DNA from: Pararge aegeria
Taxonomy: Eukaryota > Arthropoda > Insecta > Lepidoptera > Nymphalidae
Direction of reading: 5' to 3'
Length of the DNA: 64,000 nt
Assembly: GCF_905163445.1 (NCBI RefSeq)
Contig: NC_053199.1
Coordinates: 14,402,001-14,466,000, forward strand
Notes under the pieces: model-generated
What the model saw: the letters and a program-made list of their open reading frames with translations, nothing else
Told to the model about the DNA's origin: nothing
Databases searched by the model: none
Program-made: the position numbers and the translations under genes
Part shown: piece after piece, positions 45,120 to 56,846 of the stretch
Numbering within the stretch: position 1 is the first letter of the stretch
Layout of the letters: each line of letters opens with the position of its first letter

Positions 45120-45430
45120 GAACACGTACTCTCTATCAACCTGAGTTATAGGTGTTAAGCCTTCTTCTATTCTAACTACACCGATAAGACATCATTGCAA
45201 CAATGCTTACGTAGCTGATGATAGACTCATACGAAGCGTTTTCCTTCCTCGTTCCTAATTCACACCGCAAAGATCTGGGACGCCTTTCCGGCTTCCGTCT
45301 TCTCCAAAACCTATAATTTGGTTTTCAAGACTGAATAGGCATCTCCTAGTCAAGCGCGCTCTACCTTAGGCCGCATCATCACTTATTTTTGGTTGTAATT
45401 GCGGTCAAGCGCTAGTGTATAGATTTAAAA
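45120..45430 (+). pseudogene. Decayed Jockey/CR1-type LINE tail
   Basis: Parallels 40613-40935: TACGAAGCGTTTTCCTTCCT, ACACCGCAAAGATCTGGGAC, GAATAGGCATCTCCTAGTCA, AGCGCGCTCTACCTTAGGCC and GCGGTCAAGCGCTAGTGTAT. Frame is broken. Confidence 0.65.
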
Positions 45431-45767
45431 AAAAAGCTGCTTGGCGGCAGCAAAAAGCGCTTCCACGGACGGGCTCTACCATTAAAATCTACTACTACTA
45501 AATCTAGTATCTATGCAGCAATCTCAGCTACAAATAACATTAAACCTTCTCAAAAATAAACTTAAGCTAAGTATTTTCATTCCCATTTTACCCGTAACAT
45601 ATAGCCGAATCTGGATCAGATCCTTTTTTCATTGTCACCCTACAGAATGGAAGTCAATGTTTGACAGTGTTGGGAAGGTTAACTAGGTTTTGCTACCCGG
45701 TATATTGGAAAATACTGTAGATATCGGTGCTGTATTCCCTATCAATTGTTACAATCCCGATGTGGTT

Positions 45768-46068
45768 AGAAACGGTGATAACCTAGTGTGTCAGCTTTCC
45801 ATTTCTTGAAGACCGTGATCGAGCCCCACCAGTGACTTTCAAAATTATGTGGGTTTTTATTTTAAGCGATTTGTCACTTGCTTTAAACGGTGAAGGAAAA
45901 CATCGTGAGGAAACCTGCATGCCTGAGAGTTCGCCTTAATGTTCTCATCGGCGTGTGAAGTCTACCAATCCGCACTTGGCCTGCGTGGTATACTATGGCC
46001 TAAACTCTTCTCACTCTGAAAGGAGACCCGAACCCTGTAGTGGGCCGGTAATGGGTTGATGGACGTGG
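45768..46068 (+). mobile_element. S3-type SINE, full length
   Basis: AAACGGTGATAACCTAGTGT, CCGTGATCGAGCCCCACC, AAACGGTGAAGGAAAACATC, GAGGAAACCTGCATGCCTGA, GTGTGAAGTCTACCAATCCG and GTAGTGGGCCGGTAATGGG. Confidence 0.85.
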
Positions 46069-46489
46069 TTATATGCCGAATCATCATTATCTACAAACTC
46101 AGCCCTTATTCTCATACGCAGCTTTTAACGACACTCCTAGCGGTACGTTTTGACGTGTGGAAATCCCCATGTCCCATGCCAAAAGACCTATAATGTATCT
46201 AGAGATGGACGTCTATCGTTCGGGATGATGATTGTTTTAAATAGTTTGAGAATAAAAACAGTTTTCAAATTTTTAAATGTACTTACATATAAATTCTATA
46301 ACTTAAGGCTATAAGAACGCGGATCTCTTCAGCAACGCAGTTTGAGTGCTATCAACTTACGTTCAATGTTGTAATAAATACATGCCTTTTATCAGCATAA
46401 AGCAGCTGCTAACGCTACTAGTTGAAAACATCAAAATGTTTTAAACAAACTGTTAAAAAAAATAAAAAAAGATAATAGAACAAACTATC

Positions 46490-46605
46490 ATTATCATCAG
46501 AAATCTTATACTATCCCACAGCTGGGCATAGGTCTTCTGTCTCATAGAAGCATAGAAGATAGTAATTTAGAGCTTATACCCGCCACGCTGCTGCAGATCG
46601 TGTAG
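46490..46605 (-). mobile_element. RTE-tail fragment
   Basis: CACAGCTGGGCATAGGTCTT and TATACCCGCCACGCTGCTGC are the complement of an RTE-type 3' end like 42140-42256. Confidence 0.5.
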
Positions 46606-47029
46606 GCAGTTTATATAAAATAATAATTAAAATACCAAACACGTGTATTTATATACAACTGAGAGACTACCACGTTTAATTTAAACTTGATGTTTTATGC
46701 ATTAAGTGTAGGTAAATGTTTTCGGTCAGCATAAATGTTGGTTTCGCAATCGCATTCATAATATTGGTTTAATTTTAATGGCGCAATTAATCAAAACGGA
46801 TATGAGTCTTTCGTTCTAACTTTTCAGCTTTGGTTGCAGTTGTGTTTACCATTAGTAGCTTGAAACAGCCCACTGCTGGACTTACGAGTAACTGCTTGCC
46901 TGGGAAGTATTACCCATGATCAGCAATGGATAGTAGTAGCCCAGAGGACGCTGCTGCCCGTGCTCCGTAATATAATAATAAAAATTAATAACCACAATAA
47001 ATAAATGAAAACATACTACAACAAGAGCC

Positions 47030-47250
47030 CGAAAATGCCCTTAGTCGCCTCGTACGACACCGCGGGAAGAGGACTGGTGTAATTTTTTTTAATCCGCCAC
47101 AACTATGTATTTAACTACAACCCCACCTGTTGTGGAAGTCCAAATAAGAGAGGTATGGCAGTTAAACATATGCCCCTAATCGGTTTCCACGCAACATCGT
47201 ACCGGAACGTTAAGTCGCTAAGCGTTACTATGTCATAAGGGTGGTTAGGT
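47030..47250 (-). mobile_element. Retroelement fragment plus S2 SINE
   Basis: TTAGTCGCCTCGTACGACAC (retroelement motif also at 6392) directly precedes an S2 complement (47085-47250: CCCCTAATCGGTTTCCACGC, CATCGTACCGGAACG, AAGGGTGGTTAGG). Confidence 0.5.
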
Positions 47251-47473
47251 TAGGCTTTTCTTTCAGTGAATATAAGATATGGTGACATAAACAAACGCAA
47301 TCCACACTGTCAACGCTATGGATTAACGCAATTCAGTGTAAACATACAAAGGAGGCCTTTCCAGATCTCAACACACAACTGACAACCAAACTACTAAAAC
47401 TAAAGTCGGAACAAACATGATAAGCATGATAAAAGGGCAATACCAATGAAACAACCACCTTTTAATTTTAGGT

Positions 47474-47740
47474 ATAAACGCAGAGCATGCATGGAGGCAG
47501 ATGAAACACCGACACACGTAATGCTCCGATGTAGAGGAGTAGCAGAGCAACGCGCAGCATACCTTGGTTCCCCAGCATCACTTCCCGAGTCACTTGGCTA
47601 CCTGGACGATCTGCTAAGCTTCTGTTTTGAGCACGGCTGGCTGGAGTGACCCAGCGGGGACCAGTGGCACTACGTACAACGGAAGGTTCCGGCCGACCAA
47701 GTAAGGATACAAGCCCAGCGAAAGAAGAAGAAGTCAGTAA
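47474..47740 (+). pseudogene. Non-LTR retrotransposon ORF C-terminus and (AAG)n tail
   Basis: Frame from about 47478 to the stop at 47649 encodes CMEADETPTHVMLRCRG, YLGSPASLPESLGYLDD and ending EHGWLE. Its cysteine/histidine spacing suits the zinc-binding end of a LINE with an RNase-H-like tail. It is followed by CGGAAGGTTCCGGCCGACCA and AAGAAGAAG. 56520-56675 is a second truncated copy. Confidence 0.65.
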
Positions 47741-47785
47741 GGGGGTAACTAGCTACATGACCAGATCACAGAAATTATGAATACT

Positions 47786-47810
47786 CAAATTTTGAATTTT
47801 GAATTTTGAA
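47786..47810. repeat. (TTTTGAA)n tract
   Basis: AATTTTGAATTTTGAATTTT resembles the variable tail of T1 without the T1 body. Confidence 0.5.
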
Positions 47811-48369
47811 CCTCTGACCTCCCACTTAAAACTTAAGCGATCCCCATTTGCCACCTTAGCATCTATCTGTTCTTCGTTTTCGGCTAGCAATATAGCACTT
47901 GAACTTTGCAACTAGTTTGTTATGTTGGTAACACGAGTTTACGTATACCTCATGTTTGATCACGTACAATTTAGAACGTAGAATGCCAGATGTGCTTTCG
48001 ATTATACGATCAAAAATCGAAGCATATAAGAGTTGCTTTCAAGACTCCTGAAATGAGATCTTAAGCACGTTACCGGGAACTCCGGACTGCTCAATTTTCA
48101 AGCACCGGCTTTCAGTGCACCAGGTGGCAAACTTATATGTACGTGCTATTGCAAAATTATAGCATATTTAAGTTTCATATTGGTGTTTTATAAATTGATA
48201 TACATATACTTCAACAATAAAAAGGGATTGTTTGAAGTTCGTAATAAAGCCGACTATATAAATACGGTTTTCATATATTTTTAAATATAACGTATGTGAT
48301 GTAATATAATTAAATGTTAACGCAATGCTATTGTGGGGCTGACACGATGAGAAAGCCTTGTATACTTAC

Positions 48370-48646
48370 TCCTTCATCATCATCAGCTAATTTCAGTCCA
48401 CTACTGGAATAAGGCCTCTTCATTTGTACGCCGTCTTGCTCTATTGATGGTTAGCTGCATACAGTTCTTCCTTGCTGCCTTTACGATATCATCCCTCCAT
48501 CGAGCTAATGGCCGGCCGAAGCTTCTGTGTCCAGTGTGCGGTTGCCAATCCAGAATCACTCGGCTCCACCGCCCCTCCAACGTACGATATATGACCCCTT
48601 TACTCATAAAAATTGTAGAGTGGTTTCCTAAATTAATATAACACAT
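48370..48646 (-). pseudogene. RTE-like LINE ORF C-terminus
   Basis: - strand frame shows SRVILDWQPHTGHRSFGRP, ARWRDDIVKAARKNCMQLTI, matching the 'W.PRTG.RSVGRPP.RW.DD' end typical of RTE-type endonuclease-reverse transcriptases. The 3' UTR with (ATC)n and CCACTACTGGAATAAGGCCT is at 48375-48425. No catalytic domain present. Confidence 0.7.
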
Positions 48647-48647
48647 G

Positions 48648-48797
48648 CTTAAACGATGAGTGAAAACATCATGAGGAAACTTGCATGCCTGAGAGTTTTC
48701 ATAGGCGTGTGAAGTAAGCGCTTGACTAGCGTGATGGACTATTAATGGCCTAAATTCTGAAGGGAGACCCGTGCTCTGTATCGGGCTGGTAATGGGT
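48648..48797 (+). mobile_element. S3 SINE body
   Basis: AACATCATGAGGAAACTTGC, ATGCCTGAGAGTTTTC, GGCGTGTGAAGTAAGCGC and GGGCTGGTAATGGG. Head missing; abuts the RTE-like fragment. Confidence 0.7.
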
Positions 48798-49849
48798 TTA
48801 TTTATTTATTAGTAATCCAACAGTGTTACAAATTATTTTGGTTAAGAGTTTATCTTAATACTAAAATAAGGCGAAATCTAAATTACAAATCTAAACAGTA
48901 ACAATTAAGAAAATAGGTGCAAGTACAAAATATACAAAATATAGAATGATGATTATGAATCAATACTAAAGCTTTCTATCGGGGGCTTTCTCTCAGATAG
49001 ATATATATTTGATTTTAGACATATTATATCGGTTCGTAAGTCATCAAATAATTTCTAGTAACGCACTCTGATCAAGAACTGGTTTTCAAGAACATAGTAT
49101 TAAGGAATAAGGAACGTGTATGGTAAAGTAATTTGCAGTTTAAAGAGAAAAAATATATGCACGTAAAAAATATGCCATTCGGTATCTTGTCTTTTAAAAG
49201 TAGGTTAATACAAAACAGTAAAGAGTCTTGTAAATGCTTGAACTTTATCGCGCCATAAAGATGCGGGGAGACAACCGAATATCGTATTCTCATGACATCC
49301 CCAAAGTGCATGCAAAGAAACGTCGTAAGGAACTTTCACAGTTGTGAGCAACGTACACTTGCGACTGTTATGTCTTGAGTAGCATTATATTCTGTCTTTG
49401 ATATTTACATTGTTAAATACTGCGTTAAAATACTTTTTTAATCGAAAGCCTTGGAAATGGCTAACCTAGTTTACCATCGTTTTTAAAACGTCATATCTAT
49501 TTTAACTGACTCTAACTAGCGGATTAGGGTGCATTTATGCTGGTACAAAAAAAATGCATTTACTCCTTTTCAACGTTTATTTTTTTAATTTTCTTAAATA
49601 AGAAAAGTTAAGTAAATGTTGGTTCCAGAACCAATATTTATATTATTAATGTTTATCTAATCATCTTCATCTTCATTATCAACAGCCTTTTAATATCCCA
49701 TAGCTCTCCTCTTATAGGATAGTCTTAGAGCAAAGAGCCACCAAAGCGAGTTAGTTTTAATGACTTGTTTTTTTATTTCTGTTTTTGTCGAATGCTCAAA
49801 AAATAATTCTTAAACTTAATACAGCTTTAAGAGTTTACAGGTTCCAGTT

Positions 49850-50145
49850 CATCATCATCATTCAACTCAAAGCACGTGTCTCCTAACAGAATGAGAAGCG
49901 TCTAGGCCGTAGTCCACCACGCTGCCCATGTACGGATTGGTAGAAGTTACACTCCTTTTTGAACGCTTTGGAGAACTTTTAGACACGCAAGTTTGCTCAT
50001 GATGTTTTCCTTCAGCTAAGGAAAGCTAAGCAAGTGATATTTAATTTGCTAAATTAAAAAAAAAGCATATAACTAAGACAAAATAGAGTTTCGTGCCGGG
50101 TATCAAACTGGATCCTCTGTAAAGGGAGGCGAACCCTTAAACTTC
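49850..50145 (-). mobile_element. S3 SINE, diverged
   Basis: (ATC)n, GCACGTGTCTCCTAACAGAA, AGGCCGTAGTCCACCACGCT, GATGTTTTCCTTCAGC, AGCAAGTGATATTTAATTTG and head complement GGTATCAAACTGGATCC. Confidence 0.75.
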
Positions 50146-50149
50146 TCAT

Positions 50150-51000
50150 GTTCTTGCCACTTTGGAAATACTTACCTATCATAAATTTTATTTCCTTCAT
50201 GTGTACCTTACCTTCCTAGATTACCTAAATCTCGGGAAAATATCGGGATCGTCAGAAAATTGTCGTCAGAAGGTGAAATACAGTTTCTCAAATATCAATC
50301 TCTTTACCTATTGTATTATTTCTAAAAGGTCATCATAAAATATGTAATGTTTATATTTTTCCTGACTTGCCTATAATGTAAATAATATTTAGTTACTTTT
50401 AATGTAAAGTTTATTTTCAAATTGTAAAAAATTTTAACGCTCTTGTTTTTCACATGTTTTAAAATAAAAAAATGACCGCTTTCATTATAAGACAAGTATG
50501 AAAAAATATAGATATTACCTATTTTGGAGTGCACTGTATGAAGTGTAATTAATATTTATAAGATCAACAGAATAAGAAATAATTAATTTTGTGAACTTTT
50601 AATTCAAGTTTTTATCACTGTATTCATTTGAAAACCATGTTGAGTAAAATCCGAAGTTTGTACTTTGGGTTTTAGCTTAGATCAAAACTTTTTATTATTA
50701 TATTTTGATTAAGCCACAGTGTCTATCTGTTTTGTGTACCTAACAATAAGTAAATAAATGAAAAATAAGTATTGACTTTATGTCAGCAGGGCTGTGTTAG
50801 TGATTAGTTTGTGTCATCTCATCTCGTTACAAGTTTGTAAACTTTGTCCTAGACTAGAAGTCAGCAAGTTGCCGTCACGAAACGTGCGCTGAGTTATTTA
50901 TTTATTTATTATTATCAATTAATTAGTACGGACAAATCCATTTACACAAAATTACAATTACATGATTATTCTCATTATACTTATGAACTACACGAAAAAT
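50150..51000. other. AT-rich, nothing recognised
   Basis: No repeat family member or gene was identified. Confidence 0.4.
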
Positions 51001-51055
51001 ATGCATTTGTTTAAAATTAGTGTGTTAACTACACACTAATTTTAAACAAATGCAT
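51001..51055. repeat. Perfect 25-bp inverted repeat
   Basis: Arms 51001-51025 (ATGCATTTGTTTAAAATTAG...) and 51031-51055 are exact complements with a 5-nt loop. Lies four bases from the end of an H2 copy. Confidence 0.9.
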
Positions 51056-51058
51056 GTG

Positions 51059-51514
51059 CACGCGTTAGAAGTTCTACTTTGGCGTAGCAAAATAAAAATC
51101 TTTTCAATAATTTTACCTTTCACCTTATTCTACGTTTGTAGAAAAACCACACTAACAATAGAAAAAAGATATTTCATACCTTGAAAGTTATTATAACGCA
51201 CTGTATAAAGTTTATTTAAATATCACAAAAAAATATTTCTACATAAATAATGGACATAATAAATAAAATTAAATTTGGATCACTAATGGACTCGTTATCG
51301 GACAACCAAGTTTCACTCAACATTATCATTCATTCATTCATTTGATATTTGAGATTCTTGTACAATTGAATCCGCAGACTTTGACAATTCAAAGTGTACA
51401 CTGTCAAACCTTATAGCTAACTTCAGAGTGTCGGTTTTTTGTGACGGTGTGCGCGCGCATCGTAAAAATTTACTCTCATTATTTACCCTAACGTGCCAAA
51501 AGAAGTATAACTTC
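51059..51514 (-). mobile_element. H2 element, near full length, inverted
   Basis: CGCGTTAGAAGTTCTACTTT at the left, ACCAAGTTTCACTCAACATT inside, TTTTTTGTGACGGTGTGCGC, and AGAAGTATAACTTC at the right. Read on the - strand it has the same order as 19760-20169. Peptide frame is broken. Confidence 0.6.
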
Positions 51515-51519
51515 AAAAA

Positions 51520-52900
51520 AAGAAAAGAGAGAAAGTTGTATCGACGGTTTGGCGACTTTGGTGTGTAGACTCCTAAAACTAATGCTCACAAAACAAAGCT
51601 CAGGCTTCTGAGTAACAGAGAACAGTAGACTATAATTTTAAATTTGGAATTATTAAGCGAAACCAAGTAAAAAAAACGTGTTCGTTAGTCTACTCTGACC
51701 CATAAGTAACGGTTATGCGCTCAGCCAAGTTATTGTGTTTCATAACTTAGTTTAAGAGCCAGTAACTCGTAACCTGCTGTGCCGTATAAAATAACACGGT
51801 TCTAGGTGTTGGTCTCACGGTGCCTTTTAGCCAGAGCGTCCACTGAGAAGGTGTATAAATTATATGACCAGATAACTATTAAAGAAAAGAGCGCGTCGAA
51901 TGTCTTTTTTTTATAGTATTATTATTTTCAATCAACTACGCGATAAAACTGTTAATTAGTTCATCAAAATCGGTTTAGATTTGATGAAAATATCCTTTTC
52001 CACTGTTACTATCCACTGTCGTGTTGTTATAATAATAAATAAAAAACCACTACTAACTGAGTATATTGGGCAAAAGCCGATTGGTTTTCATTTTGAGTAT
52101 CCATTATATTTATTGCTTTTTGGATAAGTGGCCTCGAGGCAACTTTATTGGAAAAATTAGAAATAACGCGATGGGATTCCGAAATTGTTTTAGACAGTGA
52201 ATGGCTGAAAGGGGAGAGTTTAGCAATTTGATATAATTTTTATTGGTGTTATTCGTCGTTCGATTGTATTATATCTGTTACTTTTATTGATGTTATCTCG
52301 ACGATTTTATCAGATTTGATGATCTCGCTTGCGTAGAGTGACTTATCTTGGGGAGGTGTGCATTGTGTTTTTAAAAAAATGCTATGTTCTGGGTTAAATT
52401 ATAACTTATCGCTCCGTGGCGTGCACAGGAATTTGGATAGACTTTGAATAGGGTAGACAATATGTCAATTTATAGCGTTTTTTGCGAAACTTACTGTAAA
52501 AAAACCGAAACCGAAAGTTCGGTTTGACACTAAAAAGCATTAAAGTTCCGGTTCTGATCCGAAAAGGAACCGATTAGGACATAGATTTATAAACTCTTAT
52601 ACTCTTTATACTGTTATCTTATAATTTCTTGTAGCTTTGAAATCTTAACTGCTTTGCATTTTGCCCGCTACTTTATCCACGTGGGGTTTATCCAGGGATA
52701 GAAGTAGTTCATGTCATTTCTTAACACGCAAAGTAACAGTGTATGGAACACAAAATAATTACGTAATAAATAATATGTGAGCAATGTTGAAATGCAAAAA
52801 TTTCAACATTTAAAAATGTTGGCAGCTGCTAAATGAACTTCGTTTAAAAAATTTAACTTTGGATCATATAAAAATCTGTTTAGGAGTCGTTTAAAAATAT
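51520..52900. other. Unannotated stretch
   Basis: No gene or recognised repeat; a local pair AACCGAAACCGAAAGTTCGGTTT near 52503 is a small hairpin. Confidence 0.35.
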
Positions 52901-52949
52901 GGTGAAATATTGGATAGAAGCGTTACCTTGCGGAATTCTATGATATATC

Positions 52950-53625
52950 ATGAAAACTAAGCTTGATTAGCTATACTCCGCGAAAAGCAGGAGAATCTGC
53001 AATCTGCAAAACAGGTCTTCAGCAATGCACTCTCTACGTACATTTAACTCGAACACCTCGATCCTCAGGTTGACTTTACTATGCATAATTGTTAATTGTT
53101 AAGAAAGATTTTACTTTACAATTATTCATTGTAAAGTTAACATCTGTGGATGCTCCGGTGTCAGAGCGAAACGTGCGTAGAGAGTACATTGCGAAGATCT
53201 GTTTGGTGTGGAGTATTAACATTGACAGATTGAAGCGGTGATAGAGCATTGGATGGGAGCTCGACTTTACTTTTGGGAGGTCGAGTTCGAATCCCAGCAC
53301 GCACCTCTAACTTTTTTAAGTTATGTGCGTTTTTAGTAATTAGGTATTAGGTAAAGGAAACCTGCATGCCAGAGAGTTATTGTAACTGTTAATGTTTGTT
53401 AAGAATAATATTCTCAAAGGTGTATGGAGTCCACCAATACGCACTGGGCCAGCGTGATGGAATACGGCCTTAAACCCTTCTCATTGTGGGTGGAGACCCG
53501 TGCTCTGTAGTGGGGGTAATGGGTAGATGTGATGATTAACATTGAAGAAATTAAAAATTACACTATACAGATTCTCCTGCTTTTCGCAGAGTATAGCAAA
53601 TTAAGCTTAATTTTCATGATATGGT
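52950..53625. mobile_element. FB foldback element split by an S3 SINE
   Basis: Outer arms (TGAAAACTAAGCTTGATTAG, CGAAAAGCAGGAGAATCTGC left; mirror at 53575-53625) and inner arms (CTCTCTACGTAC / GTGCGTAGAGAG; CTTCAGCAATG / CATTGCGAAG) fold back around ACAATTATTCATTGT. S3 occupies part of the right arm. Confidence 0.7.
53225..53533 (+). mobile_element. S3 SINE with 11-bp TSD inside FB
   Basis: GCGGTGATAGAGCATTGGAT, GAGTTCGAATCCCAGCACGC, GGAAACCTGCATGCCAGAGA, GGGCCAGCGTGATGGAATAC, GAGACCCGTGCTCTGTAGTG. Flanked by ATTAACATTGA at 53214-53224 and 53534-53544. An AAGAATAATATTC stretch is inserted mid-body. Confidence 0.85.
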
Positions 53626-53639
53626 AAAGTAAAAAAACT

Positions 53640-54930
53640 CAAAAACATAAAAGTCCTTTTTTCGGCCTTTTCGTAATAACAAACTATACTGAAGAATTTT
53701 TAATCGTCTAAAAATTTATACATACTGCAGTGTGCTGAAAACGCTACATTATCTATCGCACAAGTTGCATGAATAGAATCAAAAAGTTACCTTTACAAAA
53801 GTCGGTGTGAAAGTTGGAAAATTTATAATTCACAATGTCCGCTGCTCATACGCTGGGGAAACTTGCGAGTCTTATGAAAATTCTAAAACATGCATGCAAG
53901 CCAGTAACTAACTGCTAACTAGGCGGTTAAATTCCGAACCTGCCAGCTATAACTCCGACTTGCGGTTACGTATTAATTGATGTTACCTACCTCAAGGTGA
54001 AATGGTTTACCTACCTTTTAACTGAAGCGGAAGCAAAAAGAAGTCGCACTATAAATATTCATATGAAAATTTGTCTGTTTCATTTCTGTTCCTTTACACA
54101 GAATCAGTTTTATGTAATTCTTAGCATGAAAGAAAATCAAGGTTGGTACATCATTCAAAGCCTGTACTGTCGAGAGACAGTAAAATTCTGTGTAATTATT
54201 TAAGAAGCATCGCTAAGGAAAAGAGTATTAATGAATGGTGCTCAATTAATTTAAATCTGATAAAAAAAGATGTATGCATGTAAATCCTCTATTTAACACC
54301 ACAGAAACACTCATTTATGACATACAAATATTAAAATTAAATCTAGGATGTACAATCCTAGATTTAGGCGGTCTTATTGATAAAGAGTGATCTCTTGCAG
54401 ACAACATTTAGGTTAGCGAGATATTGTAAAATAGGCGGTCAGGTAGGTAGGTTTTTTAATTATGGCGTTAATGTTGGTACATAAGTTATATGGTAGAATC
54501 GTCCAAGGGGTTTGTCAGATTCATTGCTAAATTTGTTGCTTAGAAATAACTAACTTAGTTAAATAAATCAAGTATCGTTATGAAATCTTATTATCGGCAG
54601 TACACTGTACCCATGGTGAGAACTAAGAGTATCGTATACTCTTAATCTTGTCGAATTTAATCGCTCGTGGTGGATAAAACACTATAAGAACACTATTTAG
54701 AGAGTCAATATTTTACTCGGAAAGCATTAAGTAATATGGTTGCAATAAAGACAAGTTGACAGTAGGATGAACAAGCACACAAGAGAGAGCAGATTACGGA
54801 AGGAAGAAATGATTGTCTATAGTAATACAGTTCCTGTCTGTGCCATAGACAAAGCACCATAGATGGGTTGCGTCTAATTACAACAAATCTTATTCTTCAA
54901 TTTGGGGATCGCTATAGTTTAATGGCAGGA
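53640..54930. other. Unannotated stretch
   Basis: The 68-codon frame at 53997-54203 has no recognisable domain. A short inverted pair ATCTAGGATGTACAATCCTAGAT lies near 54342. Confidence 0.35.
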
Positions 54931-54954
54931 GAGTGAATATACGGTTATATACGG

Positions 54955-55260
54955 TTTTTGGTAGTAAAGCTTTTTGTGGCAGATATCGTCCGGGGAAGTA
55001 CTATCGCCATTATTTCTGCCACTAAGCAGAATAATGCAGTGTTCCGGGCTGCATGCGTGGTTGCCGGTGTAATTACAGGCAAATGAGGCATAACACCTTC
55101 GCCTCAAATTGATGGGCACAGAGCAGCATGTTGCAGGACTTGCTCTTTGCATGCCCTGTTAAGTGTTGCTCTGTTTAAAGGCACAGTTTTTCACTCCATC
55201 CATCCACCATCAGGTGTGCCACCCGATTGGTCCGTCAATTATTCCTATATAAAAATTTTT
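54955..55260 (+). mobile_element. T3 repeat, most complete copy
   Basis: AAAGCTTTTTGTGGCAGATA, GGGGAAGTACTATCGCCATT, TTCTGCCACTAAGCAG, GGCAAATGAGGCATAACACC, CAGCATGTTGCAGGACTTGC, GGTGTGCCACCCGATTGGTC and a terminal ATATAAAAA. No ORF. Confidence 0.7.
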
Positions 55261-55405
55261 GTCACGAGAAGTAACTTTAATTGCTAAACGTTTATTTGGC
55301 TACGTTGTGTTAAGATATCACGGTACGTGTACTAGAAACCGGATACTATGTCTGGGATTATTAGCAATTGAACGCAGAAATGTTCTAACATGACATGTTT
55401 CATAT

Positions 55406-55548
55406 CAGTGGCGTGCACTTCATACATGCACAAAAGCACTGCATACCCAAATTATTTTATATAACTCGTATTAGAGGGGAATTTTCACATTTTATGCCAT
55501 GTACCTGCTTTATGCATACCTTGGTCAAAAACGCTGTGCACGCCACTG
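55406..55548. mobile_element. M1 hAT-type MITE, 143 bp, with 8-bp TSD
   Basis: Exact 13-bp terminal inverted repeats CAGTGGCGTGCAC, flanked on both sides by TTTCATAT (55398-55405 and 55549-55556). The 8-bp duplication and CAGTGGCG terminus fit the hAT superfamily. The interior matches 5819-5948. No transposase. Confidence 0.9.
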
Positions 55549-55559
55549 TTTCATATCCA

Positions 55560-55925
55560 TGTGCCTTGGGAAGACGCCTGAAGTGGCACAGGCTACCGTG
55601 CCTCACAGCCAGGCAAATGAGCTAATAGAAATGTCCTCTTCGGGATATCTTCGTAGGGCGTTGTGCAAAGAAGGAATCTATGCCTTCTTAGAAGATCCTA
55701 GATTCTCCCACCATACCTCCCACTAATGGCAGCTAACAAGCGGGTTTTATGTGGTATATCTTACATAGCCTGATTTCTCCGCCAAGAAGTTGAATGTTAT
55801 CGAGAAGTTTTACAACTCGTTACCACACAAAGGTTTTTCTTTCGGCCTGCATCTGGCTCCGCTATCATCTTTCACAACATAAAAAAATAAATGAAAAAAA
55901 TAAAATGTATATACTCGTAGTTGAT
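55560..55925. other. Sequence between M1 and T1, nothing recognised
   Basis: The open frame 55499-55726 partly overlaps M1 and is not supported. Confidence 0.35.
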
Positions 55926-55927
55926 AT

Positions 55928-56050
55928 TAGAAAAGAGCAACTGCTGAGTTTCTTGCCGGCTTCAACTCGGTAGAATCTGCCTTCTGATCCGGTGGTAGAG
56001 TCACTACAAACAGACAGACTTGACGTTTCAAAAGTGCTTTTGAATTTTTT
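55928..56050 (+). mobile_element. T1 LINE 3'-tail
   Basis: GAAAAGAGCAACTGCTGAGT, TTCTTGCCGGCTTCAACTCG, GGTAGAATCTGCCTTCTGAT, CACTACAAACAGACAGACTT and TTTCAAAAGTGCTTTTGAAT. Confidence 0.75.
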
Positions 56051-56519
56051 AAAATCTGTAGTTAAAGCATGCTTTTCACTCGTTGCAATGACCGCCCGTC
56101 GGCCGTTGATTATAAAAAGCGTGCAGAGTCATATGTATAGTAATAGCAAGAGTAGGTTGAGGAAACAGATAACTTTAAATGTTATCTTAATAAGTGAATA
56201 TACTTTTCTGGGAAAAACAAATATCTAGTCTTATCTAACAATGTAATGTAATGGACAAATTTAGTTTTTGAGTAAATATAGCTTTATATAATTTATGTAA
56301 TAAAGTAAATAAAGCAATATTTACAGGTTTTTTTATACCTTTATAATTAAACATACATTTTTCAATAAAAATAAGATAACAGTCTGTAATAATAACACCT
56401 ATTTGTTAAGCAAGCCAGGAAAAAAAGCCCTAAAGCTAACACGAGTGAGACCGCAGGAACTGCTAGTAAATTATAAAAGGCGAGTTTAGGATTAGAATAA
56501 GCTGTACTGTAATCACTCC

Positions 56520-56675
56520 CTGAAGCACTTGACGACCTGGGCGGCCTGCTAAGCTTCTGGAGTGAGCTCGGCTGGTTGGAGTGACTCAGCGGGGGATCGT
56601 ACCAGTGGCACTACGTACAACGGAAGGTTCCGGCCAACCAGAGGCAAGCCCTGCGAAAGAAGAAGAAGAAGAAGT
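56520..56675 (+). pseudogene. Non-LTR retrotransposon C-terminus and (AAG)n tail, short copy
   Basis: Encodes ALDDLGGLLSFWSELGWLE then stop, and shares GTACAACGGAAGGTTCCGGC and (AAG)n with 47474-47740. Confidence 0.65.
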
Positions 56676-56724
56676 TGTGCTGTTGCAAAATATAGTACAC
56701 AAATGTTCAATTAAGCACATGATT

Positions 56725-56783
56725 AACGCTACGCTTACTTTGTGGCTAAATGGCGATGTGCGTACTAACGTTATATTCTTATT
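56725..56783 (+). mobile_element. S1 SINE 3' fragment
   Basis: CGCTTACTTTGTGGCTAAAT, GGCGATGTGCGTACTAACG. Only the terminal part. Confidence 0.5.
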
Positions 56784-56846
56784 TGTATCCGCAAGCATGT
56801 ATGCTTTGGAAAGCATTTTTCAACTTCACTGTATGAATTATATATC

